A DNA stretch of 15,220 nt from Pseudomonadota bacterium (GCA_021779635.1 JAJYAH010000075.1:1-15220), one strand, 5' to 3'; counted from the first letter of the stretch, positions 6,696 through 14,149 are shown. Numbers and translations: made by a program. The notes: generated by a model from the sequence alone, not told the origin.

Positions 6696-7868
6696 ATGAA
6701 CAGATCTGCTTCGGGGAAAATCGCGATCGTGGGCGTCGGAGAATCCGACATCGGCAAGGTTCCGGGCATGACGGGCTTAGGCCTGAACGCCCAGGCCGCG
6801 AAACGCGCGCTGGAGAACGCCGGTCTCAAGGTGTCGGACATCGACGGCGTCCTGACGGCGTACTCGTTCACTGAGCCCTACTTCATGCTCGGATCTGTCC
6901 TATGCGAATACCTCGGCCTGAAACCCCGCTACAACGCGTCCGTCGTCGTGGGAGGCGGGTCGCCCGCCGTGATGCTGAAGCACGCGGCGGAGGCGATCCT
7001 GGCAGGTAGCGCGGACACCATCCTGGTGTGCGCCGGAGAGAACCGCGCGACCGGACAATCACGCGATTCCGCAATCTCGGCCCTGCTGGCCGTTGGACAT
7101 CCATATTTCGAGCAGCCGTACGGAGGATCGATCCCGGGATACTACGCGATGATCGCGCGCCGCCACATGTACATGTATGGTACCACGCGCGAACATCTCG
7201 CGCACATCGCGGTGAATACCCGTCGACACGCGCTGCTGCATCCCAACGCTCACATGAAGAGCGCGATCACCCTGGATGATGTCCTGTCTGCAAAGCCTAT
7301 CGCGGATCCGCTAGGTATGCTCGATTGCTGTCTCATCTCGGACGGTGCCGGCGCGTTCATCGTGACGTCAGCCGAGCGGGCAAAGGATCTCAAATCGAAG
7401 CCGAGCTATCTACTCGGTATCGGCGAGCACCATACTCATGAGCATTTGATGTGTGCGCCAAGCCTCACCGAATTCGGAGCGAAGCAGTCGGGTGAACGGG
7501 CCTATCAGATGGCCGGTGTGAAGCCGGCCGACATCGACGTCGCGCAGTTGTACGATTGCTTCACGATCGTGCCATTGATCGAGCTAGAAGAGTTGGGATT
7601 CTGCGAGCCGGGTGAGGGCGGCGCTTTCTTCTCGGATGGCAGAGCGTCGATCGGCGGCAAGCTGCCCGTCAACACGCACGGAGGCATGCTGTCCCACGCG
7701 CATGCGGGCGCGGCAGGCGGGCTGTTCGGCATCATCGAGGGCGTCCGTCAACTCCGGGGCGGACTCGGCCCCCGCCAGGTCCAGGATGCCGAACTCGCCC
7801 TGGTCCACAACGAGGGCGGAATCCTGTCGTCGCATTGCACACTTATCCTCGGAAACAAGCCTAACTGA
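6696..7868 (+). CDS. Thiolase-fold protein lacking thiolase cysteines (Ltp2/SCP2-thiolase-like)
   Basis: A 390-residue thiolase-superfamily protein. It opens with KIAIVGVGESDIGK and has the family core LAGSADTILVCAGE, the DIDVAQLYDCFT motif (280-290), the NTHGGMLSHAHAGAAGG loop (326-342) and the ALVHNEGG end (368-375). The nucleophilic cysteine expected in the first half is absent (SVVVGGGSP, 82-90), and the second cysteine of thiolases (CxGGG) is replaced by HNEGG. A Claisen thiolase mechanism is therefore unlikely. Ltp2, a retro-aldolase of steroid side-chain degradation, also lacks these cysteines and uses tyrosines; Tyr286 in YDCF looks equivalent to one of them, while His334/His336 occupy the other region. 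The DUF35 protein at 2974-3387 is the likely partner. ATG start with AGAGGAA close upstream, one base after the synthetase stop. Confidence 0.85.
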   Translation: MNRSASGKIAIVGVGESDIGKVPGMTGLGLNAQAAKRALENAGLKVSDIDGVLTAYSFTEPYFMLGSVLCEYLGLKPRYNASVVVGGGSPAVMLKHAAEAILAGSADTILVCAGENRATGQSRDSAISALLAVGHPYFEQPYGGSIPGYYAMIARRHMYMYGTTREHLAHIAVNTRRHALLHPNAHMKSAITLDDVLSAKPIADPLGMLDCCLISDGAGAFIVTSAERAKDLKSKPSYLLGIGEHHTHEHLMCAPSLTEFGAKQSGERAYQMAGVKPADIDVAQLYDCFTIVPLIELEELGFCEPGEGGAFFSDGRASIGGKLPVNTHGGMLSHAHAGAAGGLFGIIEGVRQLRGGLGPRQVQDAELALVHNEGGILSSHCTLILGNKPN

Positions 7869-7880
7869 AAGGAAAACGCA

Positions 7881-8345
7881 ATGAGCAACGCCCAACCGCG
7901 TGGACGCTACTTCGATGATTTCGAGGTCGGCCAGGAATTCGAGAGCCCGGCGCGAACCGTGACGCATACAGACATCGTCAACTTCGCCTGCCTGTCAGGC
8001 GACTTCAACGAGGTGCATACCAACTTCGAATACTGCAAGACGACGCAGTTCGGGGAGCCCATCGCACACGGCCCGCTGGTCTACGCGATCATGGGGGGAT
8101 TGCAGTATGCGAGCGGCATCAACGACGGGACCCTGCTGGCGCTGCTGCAGATCGACAAATGGCGGCTGCTGGATGCCGTCAAGCATGGCGACACGATCCG
8201 ACTGAGATCGAAGGTGGTCGAGAAGAAGGAAACCAGCAAGCCCGACCGGGGCGTCGTCACCTTCAAGAGGGAATGCGTGCGCCACGACGGCCATGTCGTG
8301 CAGGAGATGCAGGCCACGCTGCTCTATCGCCGCCGACCGAAATGA
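7881..8345 (+). CDS. MaoC-family hydratase (hot-dog fold)
   Basis: A 154-residue single hot-dog domain. The (R)-specific hydratase signature is present as CLSGDFNEVHTNFEYCKTT (37-55), with catalytic Asp41 and His46, followed by FGEPIAHGPLVYAI (57-70). The usual Pro of the NP-hydratase motif is Glu45, a common variation. It would hydrate a trans-2-enoyl-CoA to a 3-hydroxyacyl-CoA in the cytoplasm, between the dehydrogenases and the thiolase-fold protein. Because both crotonases in the window lack the hydratase glutamate pair, this is the best candidate for the actual hydration step. ATG start with AAAGGAAA upstream; it begins 12 bases after the thiolase-like gene. It might act as a homodimer or pair with another hot-dog or DUF35 subunit, as ChsH1 does with ChsH2. 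Confidence 0.9.
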   Translation: MSNAQPRGRYFDDFEVGQEFESPARTVTHTDIVNFACLSGDFNEVHTNFEYCKTTQFGEPIAHGPLVYAIMGGLQYASGINDGTLLALLQIDKWRLLDAVKHGDTIRLRSKVVEKKETSKPDRGVVTFKRECVRHDGHVVQEMQATLLYRRRPK

Positions 8346-8399
8346 GAGGGCCCGGCGCCTCCCGACTCGCCGCACGCGAGAGAATCCAAAGGACGGCAG
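8346..8399 (+). other. Longest intergenic gap of the operon, with a small hairpin
   Basis: These 54 bases separate the MaoC and second dehydrogenase genes, whereas all other junctions in the cluster overlap or are at most 15 bases. A CTCGC-N5-GCGAG hairpin lies at 8366-8380, preceded by GGGCCC and GGCGCC self-complementary blocks, and AAAGGA at 8388-8393 is the ribosome binding site for the next gene. It may be an mRNA processing or partial termination site, or just a junction scar; no promoter is evident. Confidence 0.3.
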
Positions 8400-9560
8400 A
8401 TGCATCTGTTTGAGAGCAACGAAGAGTTTGAATTGACCGACGACCAGGTGCGGATGCGCGAAAGCGTCCTCCAGCTCCTGCGGGAGAAGCTGTCGGCATC
8501 GAAGATCGCCGAACTGGACGATAACAGCGAGTTCCCGTTCGACGCATATGCGGCGCTCGCGGAGAGCGGTTGGCTCGGTCTGCCGCATGACGAGCAGTAC
8601 GGGGGAGCCGGTGGTAGTTATATGGATCTGGCGGTCCTGATCGAAGCGATCGCCTATCACAATGCGCAGATGGCGTCGGCCTATTTGACTACGGTCGTCT
8701 ATGGCGGCATGCACCTGAAGTTCGGGGCCAGCGAGCAATTGCGGGCGTCCCTTCTTCCGCGGCTGATAGCGGGCCAGCTACGGCTGGCCTTCTGTCTTAC
8801 TGAACCGGACACGGGATCTGACGCCAGCGGGATTCGCACGAAGGCGGTGGCGAGGGGCGACGATTACGTCATCGACGGACAGAAGGTCTATATCACCTGC
8901 GCTCACGTGGCCGACTACTTGGTCGTGGCGGCGAAGACCGATCCAGAGGCGCGGCACAAAGGTATCACGCTCTTTCTCGTCGACGCCAAGGCCAATGGCG
9001 TGACCATCCGCCATCTGCGGGGTCTCGGAAGACGGATGATTCATACCAACGAGGTCTTTTTTGATGGCGTCCAGGTCCCGGCGGCCCACGTCCTTGGCCG
9101 GATCAATGGAGGGTGGCAGAACATCATGCGCGGACTGAACGTAGAGCGGTTGTGTCTCTCCGCGGCGGCGAGCGGGAATTGCTACAGAATTGTCGAATCC
9201 GCAGTGGATTTCGCTCAGCAGAGGAAACAGTTCGGCAAACCGATCGCCGAGTATCAGGCGATCAGTCACAAGATAGCCGACATGCGCAGCATGGCGGAAA
9301 TCTCGCGCGTCATGACGTACCGGCTCGCGTCCCTCATGGACAAGGGTGTCGCGCCCAACACGGCCGCCGCTGTGACGAAGATATTCGCCACGGAAAGCAA
9401 TTCTAAATGCGCTGATACCGGCATCCAGATTATGGGCGGCGCGGGACTGATGATGAGTTCCGAAATGCAGATGTATTTCCGCGATTCCAGGGTCGGAACG
9501 ATTGGCGGAGGCACCAGCGAAATCCTCCGCAACGTGATCGCCAAGTCGATGCTTTCATAG
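8400..9560 (+). CDS. Acyl-CoA dehydrogenase 2
   Basis: A 386-residue FAD-dependent acyl-CoA dehydrogenase, diverged from the one at 3384-4526. Visible landmarks are WLGLPHDEQYGGAGGS (58-73), FCLTEPDTGSDASGI (131-145) for FAD/substrate binding, GQKVYITCAHVADYLVV (160-176), RKQFGKPIAEYQ (275-286) and IMGGAGLMM (344-352). The C-terminal catalytic position reads IGGGTSE (368-374), without the MCAD glutamate, while Glu249 in LNVERLCLSA corresponds to the base of isovaleryl-CoA-type enzymes. Both dehydrogenases therefore appear catalytically competent, unlike mycobacterial ChsE1-ChsE2, where one chain has lost the base. Two dehydrogenases may act at different steps or form a heteromer. ATG start with AAAGGA six bases upstream; the gene is followed by the importer genes after 11 bases. 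Confidence 0.9.
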   Translation: MHLFESNEEFELTDDQVRMRESVLQLLREKLSASKIAELDDNSEFPFDAYAALAESGWLGLPHDEQYGGAGGSYMDLAVLIEAIAYHNAQMASAYLTTVVYGGMHLKFGASEQLRASLLPRLIAGQLRLAFCLTEPDTGSDASGIRTKAVARGDDYVIDGQKVYITCAHVADYLVVAAKTDPEARHKGITLFLVDAKANGVTIRHLRGLGRRMIHTNEVFFDGVQVPAAHVLGRINGGWQNIMRGLNVERLCLSAAASGNCYRIVESAVDFAQQRKQFGKPIAEYQAISHKIADMRSMAEISRVMTYRLASLMDKGVAPNTAAAVTKIFATESNSKCADTGIQIMGGAGLMMSSEMQMYFRDSRVGTIGGGTSEILRNVIAKSMLS

Positions 9561-9571
9561 GGGAACAGACA

Positions 9572-10813
9572 ATGCGTAGTATCTCCCGTCGAACATTTCT
9601 GGCAGGAACAAGCGCACTTGCCGTTGGCGTACGGGCCGCTCGCGCGCAAAGCGAACGTATCGTGCGGGTCGGGATGATCCTCCCGATCAGCGGCAACCTG
9701 GCTCAATACGCCGCCAACATGTTCCCGCCGTTCCGCTACGTGGTCGACAAGATCAATGCGGAAGGCGGCATCAAAAGCATGGGGGGCGCCAGGATCGAGC
9801 TGATCGTGGCGGATAACGCCAGCGGCAGCGCGGGAACGGCCAGCGAAGCCCGGCGATTGATTACGCAGGAGAAGGTTTCTTTCATCGCAGGTCCGCTTGT
9901 CACCAGCGAGATGCTCGCGCTCGTGCCGGTGCTCGACGAACACAAGGTGCCGGCGCTTTCCTTCACCAGCGGCGACAGCCGCTCGAAATACCTCTTCACC
10001 ATCGGGCTTCACTATGAGAAGGGCTACGCGGCGCCTCCGATCGAATTTCTGACCTATCTCATCAAGGAAAAGCAGCGCAATATCCGCACGGTCGCCCTAG
10101 TCTATTCGAACTACGAAGCCGGGCAACAGATCGCGAACTTCCAAGAGAAGATGATCACGACCGCGGGCCTCACAGTGGCAGCGCGTATTCCGGTCGATCG
10201 AACGGCTCAGGATCAGACTTCCACGATCCTGAGGATTAAATCTGCGAAGCCAGACGCCGTCGCCGGCCTGATCCTCACCCGCGAAGGCGTCCTGATGCAG
10301 CAGGCCCGCGCCAACCTTCGCTACAATGACACAACGTTCTTCGGCTGCGGGGCGGGGTACGCGGACGTTACGCTCTGGACCGAGCTCGGACCGAAATTGG
10401 CCGGGCAAGTATTGACTCGCAATCTTTTCGCCACCAACGGCTTTGTTGCCGACATCGAATTGCCCGCGGCGAAGGCGATCGTCGCCGATCTGCAGCAGGA
10501 GATTGACGCGAAGAAGATGCAGGGACCGGTCGGCCATTATCAGGTGTGGGGCGCGCAGGCCGCCCGGCTCATGCAGGCGGCCTTCGAACTCGCGGGTTCA
10601 AGCGATCGCGAAGCGTTGAAGAACGCCTTCGAGAAGGTAAGGCTCGACTTGGGTAGCCCGTTCCTTTATCTGCCGCGGCGGGAGCTCGCCTTCGGCGAGG
10701 ACAATTGCCTTACCGATCAGACCGCCCTTGCACTTCAATGGCAGGCCGACGGAAGCCAGCAAGCGGTGTGGCCGACGAGATTCTCGCGCGCCGAGCCAAG
10801 GCCTTTTCAATGA
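9572..10813 (+). CDS. ABC transporter substrate-binding protein with Tat-type signal (LivK-like)
   Basis: A 413-residue Peripla_BP_6-type binding protein. Residues 1-25 form an export signal with a twin-arginine motif SRRTFLAG (5-12), a hydrophobic stretch and a probable cleavage after ARA (23-25). The mature part begins IVRVGMILPISGNLAQYAAN and includes ADNASGSAGTASEARRLI, the usual first-lobe wording of the family, and a hinge region around the ALSFTSGDSRS stretch. It would capture the pathway substrate in the periplasm and hand it to the LivH/LivM permeases encoded just downstream. ATG start with GGGGA about 7 bases upstream. Its stop overlaps the ATG of the ATPase gene by four bases (ATGA). 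Similar family members bind amino acids, aromatic acids, fatty-acid-like acids or amides; linkage to acyl-CoA genes suggests a carboxylic acid. Confidence 0.92.
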   Translation: MRSISRRTFLAGTSALAVGVRAARAQSERIVRVGMILPISGNLAQYAANMFPPFRYVVDKINAEGGIKSMGGARIELIVADNASGSAGTASEARRLITQEKVSFIAGPLVTSEMLALVPVLDEHKVPALSFTSGDSRSKYLFTIGLHYEKGYAAPPIEFLTYLIKEKQRNIRTVALVYSNYEAGQQIANFQEKMITTAGLTVAARIPVDRTAQDQTSTILRIKSAKPDAVAGLILTREGVLMQQARANLRYNDTTFFGCGAGYADVTLWTELGPKLAGQVLTRNLFATNGFVADIELPAAKAIVADLQQEIDAKKMQGPVGHYQVWGAQAARLMQAAFELAGSSDREALKNAFEKVRLDLGSPFLYLPRRELAFGEDNCLTDQTALALQWQADGSQQAVWPTRFSRAEPRPFQ

Positions 10814-11577
10814 GCTTGGAAGGGGGAGGGGATCCCCCACCGGCGGATGAAGCGCCCAACGTACTGCTGAAGGTGAGTAATCTCACGAAGCGCTACGGAG
10901 GCGTTACTGCGGTCAATGATGTCTCGTTCGACCTGATCCGCAACGAGATTTTGGCGGTCGTCGGGCCAAACGGGGCAGGGAAGACAACCCTCTTCGGTCT
11001 CATCTGCGGGTTCATCGGTCGAGACAAGGGAGACGTTTGGTTCGACGGCAGGGACGTGACCGGACTGCCGCCACACTCCATCGCGAAGCTCGGAATGGTT
11101 CGCAGCTTTCAGATCGTGCAGTTTTTTCCTGATTTGACCGTTCATGAGACGGTCGTTGCGGCGGCTATGCTTCATCTTCCCCTTCCTACGGCTCGGGTCG
11201 TGGCGGACGAGATCCTCGAGGATCTCGATCTGGTCGAGAAGCGGAACGATCTCGCGGTCTCACTGCCGATGCAGAGCAGAAAGCGTCTTGAATTAGCGAA
11301 GTGCGTGGCGACCCGTCCGAAGCTGATCATTCTCGACGAGGTGATGGCGGGCCTGACGCTCTCGGAGGCCGAAGTGCCGATCGCCGCGATCCGGAAGCTG
11401 CGTTCCCGGGGGATAACGTTCCTCATGGTCGAGCACGTGATGCCGGTCGTGATGCAGCTCGCCGACCGTATGCTGGTGCTGAATTTCGGCGAGTTGATCA
11501 TGCAGGGGACACCGGCGCAGGTCATGGCCCATCCCGACGTGCAGGATGCTTATCTGGGAGCCGCGCTCGATGCTTGA
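10810..11577 (+). CDS. ABC transporter ATP-binding protein (LivG-like)
   Basis: A 255-residue ATPase of the branched-chain-amino-acid importer type. Walker A is GPNGAGKT (52-59), the Q-loop region includes RSFQIVQFF (98-106), Walker B is LIILDE (172-177), and the switch histidine is His209 in VEHVM. The ABC signature, usually LSxGxxRRLE, reads SLPMQSRKRLELAK (151-164) and has lost the LSGGQ-like core, so the composite ATP site using it may be weak; the LivF partner has a normal signature. The start at 10810 overlaps the preceding stop as ATGA, with AAGG eight bases upstream; the frame is open further 5' only as a shadow. The first 18 or so residues are a non-conserved extension before the usual family start. 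Confidence 0.9.
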   Translation: MSLEGGGDPPPADEAPNVLLKVSNLTKRYGGVTAVNDVSFDLIRNEILAVVGPNGAGKTTLFGLICGFIGRDKGDVWFDGRDVTGLPPHSIAKLGMVRSFQIVQFFPDLTVHETVVAAAMLHLPLPTARVVADEILEDLDLVEKRNDLAVSLPMQSRKRLELAKCVATRPKLIILDEVMAGLTLSEAEVPIAAIRKLRSRGITFLMVEHVMPVVMQLADRMLVLNFGELIMQGTPAQVMAHPDVQDAYLGAALDA

Positions 11578-12274
11578 ACTAGAGAGTATCTGCGCGGGCT
11601 ACGGCGACATCGAGGTCCTGCGGCGGGTCTCGCTGACGATTGGGCGAGGCGAGATAGTCGGTCTCCTGGGGTCCAACAACGCCGGGAAGTCGACCTTGGT
11701 CAACTGCATCAGCCGGATCATTCCTTGGAAGGTCGGCAAATGCACTTTCGAGGGCATGGATATCTCGTGCCTGGAGCCCCATGAGATAACAGAATGCGGC
11801 ATCAGCCAAGTCCCGGAAGGACGACAACTGTTTCCGTCGATGACGGTCTGGGAGAACCTTGTGCTCGGCGGCTTTCCGGGAAAAGCGCGGCCGCAGCGCG
11901 CTCAGAAGATGGACTACGTCTTCGATCTATTCCCGCGGCTGTCGGAACGGAGAACGCAGGCGGCCGGCACGCTTTCGGGTGGCGAGCAACAGATGTGCGC
12001 CATCGGTCGAGCGCTGATGTCGGGACCGAAGCTGCTCATCCTGGACGAGCCGTCGCTCGGCCTGTCCCCGAAGTTCGTGCAGACGATCTTCGAAGCGCTC
12101 GCCGCGCTGCATCGCGAAGGATTGACGATACTGCTGGTCGAGCAGAACTTGAACGTCACGTTGCGGAATGTGCAACGCTGCTACGTACTTGAACGGGGGG
12201 AAATCGTCATCTCGGGGCGCAGCGAAGACATGCGCAACGATCCGGCGGTTAAACGAGCTTATCTGGGGACCTGA
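11570..12274 (+). CDS. ABC transporter ATP-binding protein (LivF-like)
   Basis: A 234-residue ATPase, the second nucleotide-binding subunit of the importer. Walker A is GSNNAGKST (34-42), with Asn in place of the usual Gly of GPNGAGKST. The Q-loop region is ISQVPEGRQLFPSMTVWENL (78-97), typical of LivF. The signature LSGGEQQ (135-141) is intact, Walker B is LLILDEPSLGL (155-165) and a Gln-type switch occurs in LLVEQN (188-193), as is common in LivF. It would form a heterodimer with the LivG-like protein and drive uptake through LivH and LivM. The start at 11570 overlaps the LivG gene by 8 bases, with GGGAG nine bases upstream; an upstream ATG at 11546 in frame is less likely because it adds eight residues not usual for the family. 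Confidence 0.92.
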   Translation: MLELESICAGYGDIEVLRRVSLTIGRGEIVGLLGSNNAGKSTLVNCISRIIPWKVGKCTFEGMDISCLEPHEITECGISQVPEGRQLFPSMTVWENLVLGGFPGKARPQRAQKMDYVFDLFPRLSERRTQAAGTLSGGEQQMCAIGRALMSGPKLLILDEPSLGLSPKFVQTIFEALAALHREGLTILLVEQNLNVTLRNVQRCYVLERGEIVISGRSEDMRNDPAVKRAYLGT

Positions 12275-12276
12275 AC

Positions 12277-13140
12277 GTGGAAATTCTTTACCAGGCCGTG
12301 ATCCAGGGTGTGCTGATCGGCAGCACGTACGGACTCATCGCATTGAGCATGGGTCTGATCTACAGCGTGAGCGGAATCACGAATTTCGCCCAAGGCGACC
12401 TGATGGTCCTGTGCATGTTCGGAGCACTCACCTTGGCGTCGCTCCTGGGACTCGATCCATATCTCTCGGTCCTGATAACGATACCCCTGATCGTCGCTTT
12501 GACGGCCTTGATCTATCGATACCTCATCCAGCCCATCAATTCCCAGCAGTTGATGGTGATCCAGCTCACTCTCGGGCTGATGTTTGTCATCCAGAATTCG
12601 CTTCTGATGGCCTACGGAGGCAACTTCCACCGCGTACCCTCGATTCTCGACGGCGAAGTCATTGTGCTGAGCGACTTCGCGGTCATCCAGACATCACTGT
12701 TGGTCTCGTTCGTGACGACATGGTTGCTGGCGGGCGGCCTGTTCTGGACCTTGGGATACACGGACTTCGGTCGAAGCGTCCGAGCCGTGCATCAGAATGC
12801 GAGAGCCGCGGCGCTGGTAGGTGTCAACGTGCGGCGGACCCAACTCGTCGTCGTGTCACTGAGCGCCGCGATCCTGGCGGTATCCGCGTCTCTCCTCGTC
12901 TCCGGAAGGCCGATCCACCCGAACGAGGGCCTTCACTACACCGTCGTGGCGTTGATGCCATTCGTGCTCGGCGGGATGGGCAATCTTTTGAGCATCCTCA
13001 TCAGCGGCATCATCATCGGCGTCGCCGAAACCGTCGGAAACGTCTACCTGAACGGCCCGCTCGGATTCGCCGTGCCGTACGTCGTGTTCATATTAATCCT
13101 GGTGTTCAGGCCGCAGGGCCTCTTCGGATCGCGATCATGA
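12277..13140 (+). CDS. ABC transporter permease (LivH-like)
   Basis: A 287-residue inner-membrane permease with about eight hydrophobic segments. It opens with YQAVIQGVLIGSTYGLIAL and then GLIYSVSGITNFAQGD (26-41), the hallmark N-terminus of LivH. The cytoplasmic coupling loop, which contacts the ATPases, is GRSVRAVHQNARAAALVGVN (165-184). The C-terminus YVVFILILVFRPQGLFGSR is the standard family ending. It pairs with the LivM-like protein to form the translocation channel. The start is GTG at 12277, two bases after the LivF stop, with GGGGA about eight bases upstream. Its stop overlaps the LivM ATG by four bases. Confidence 0.93.
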   Translation: MEILYQAVIQGVLIGSTYGLIALSMGLIYSVSGITNFAQGDLMVLCMFGALTLASLLGLDPYLSVLITIPLIVALTALIYRYLIQPINSQQLMVIQLTLGLMFVIQNSLLMAYGGNFHRVPSILDGEVIVLSDFAVIQTSLLVSFVTTWLLAGGLFWTLGYTDFGRSVRAVHQNARAAALVGVNVRRTQLVVVSLSAAILAVSASLLVSGRPIHPNEGLHYTVVALMPFVLGGMGNLLSILISGIIIGVAETVGNVYLNGPLGFAVPYVVFILILVFRPQGLFGSRS

Positions 13141-14114
13141 AAAGTCAGAATGTCACGGCCGGCGTCGTCAGCGCGGCCGCAGCGACCGCAGTCGGGCTGT
13201 CGGTCACGGCGCTCCCCGAATACTACGGTGCTGTCGCGACGAAGATGCTGATCTTCATCGGCTTGGCAATGGCTTGGAATATCGTCGGCGGGATCGGTGG
13301 ACAGCTATCATTGGGGCACAGCGTGTTCATTGGTCTCGGTGCCCTCTTGCCCGCGGCAATGTTCCTGAAGTTGTCGGTGCCGCTTTGGATCGGCGTGCTG
13401 TGCGCGGCAGCCTTATCCTCGCTCATCGGAGCGGTGATCTCATGGATAACGTTCCGGTTCAGGCTGGGGCACCTCTATTTCGCGCTGGTGACGCTTGCCA
13501 TCGGCGAGTTGGGCCGCATCATCGTCATCGGAACCGACTTTCTCGGTGGCGCGTCCGGATTGCTCGTCCAGTTCCAGGCCTGGACGGTGGACGGGATCCG
13601 GGTGTCAGTCGCGACGCAGAACCTGATCTTCGCGCTCGGTTTCGCCGCCGTTGCCGTCCTAACGACGTACGCCATCCTCCAATCCAAGCTCGGCTACCAA
13701 CTGAGGGCCCTGAAGGGAAACGAGGACGCGGCTCAGGCCATCGGGATCAATCTTCTGCGTTCGAAGACCATCGCGATGGTCATAAGCGCGGTGCTGAGTT
13801 CGATCGGCGGGTCCGCCCTCGCGCATTACGACGGGTTCGTCGATCCAGAGGTCGTGGCTTCCCCCATTCTCATCATTTCGATCATCCTGTTCACTGTCGT
13901 GGGCGGCATCGGGACGTTGTGGGGACCGGTCGTGGGCGTGGCACTCCTGTTTCCATTCGGAGAGATCCTTCGAGGGTCGCTTGCCAACAGCCTTCCCGGC
14001 CTGCACCTGGTAGTGTTTGGAGCGACCCTCGTTGCGGTCATTCGCCTCATGCCGAACGGCATCTTCGGGTGGGTGGTAAGGAGGTTCCGCTCGGCTTCCC
14101 CGCTGCGCGCGTGA
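13137..14114 (+). CDS. ABC transporter permease (LivM-like)
   Basis: A 325-residue inner-membrane permease with eight to ten hydrophobic segments. The LivM hallmark IVGGIGGQLSLGHSVFIGLG is at 49-68, followed by FALVTLAIGELGR (115-127). The coupling loop is LRALKGNEDAAQAIGINLLR (189-208), and a GGIGTLWGPVVG turn (256-267) and the ending LMPNGIFGW (304-312) are typical. The start at 13137 forms an ATGA overlap with the LivH stop; the Shine-Dalgarno is weak, consistent with translational coupling. The frame is open far upstream, but that part only shadows LivF and LivH. It is the last gene of the operon; no strong terminator follows, only a long-loop inverted repeat (14111-14117 with 14143-14149). 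Confidence 0.92.
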   Translation: MKSQNVTAGVVSAAAATAVGLSVTALPEYYGAVATKMLIFIGLAMAWNIVGGIGGQLSLGHSVFIGLGALLPAAMFLKLSVPLWIGVLCAAALSSLIGAVISWITFRFRLGHLYFALVTLAIGELGRIIVIGTDFLGGASGLLVQFQAWTVDGIRVSVATQNLIFALGFAAVAVLTTYAILQSKLGYQLRALKGNEDAAQAIGINLLRSKTIAMVISAVLSSIGGSALAHYDGFVDPEVVASPILIISIILFTVVGGIGTLWGPVVGVALLFPFGEILRGSLANSLPGLHLVVFGATLVAVIRLMPNGIFGWVVRRFRSASPLRA

Positions 14115-14149
14115 TGGCCGCCATTCTGGTGGAACGTGGTAACCATCAC
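14111..14149. repeat. Long-loop inverted repeat after last importer gene
   Basis: GTGATGG at 14111-14117, overlapping the LivM stop codon, is complementary to CCATCAC at 14143-14149 with a 25-base loop. It could act as a weak transcript end for the operon, but the loop is long and no T-run follows. Beyond it only 14 bases remain before the transposase remnant. Confidence 0.3.

Noticed and set aside
12168..13136. Upstream extension of the LivM reading frame
   Set aside because: The stretch overlaps LivF and LivH in another frame and is low in hydrophobic residues; the family start MKSQN at 13137 with the ATGA overlap is much better.
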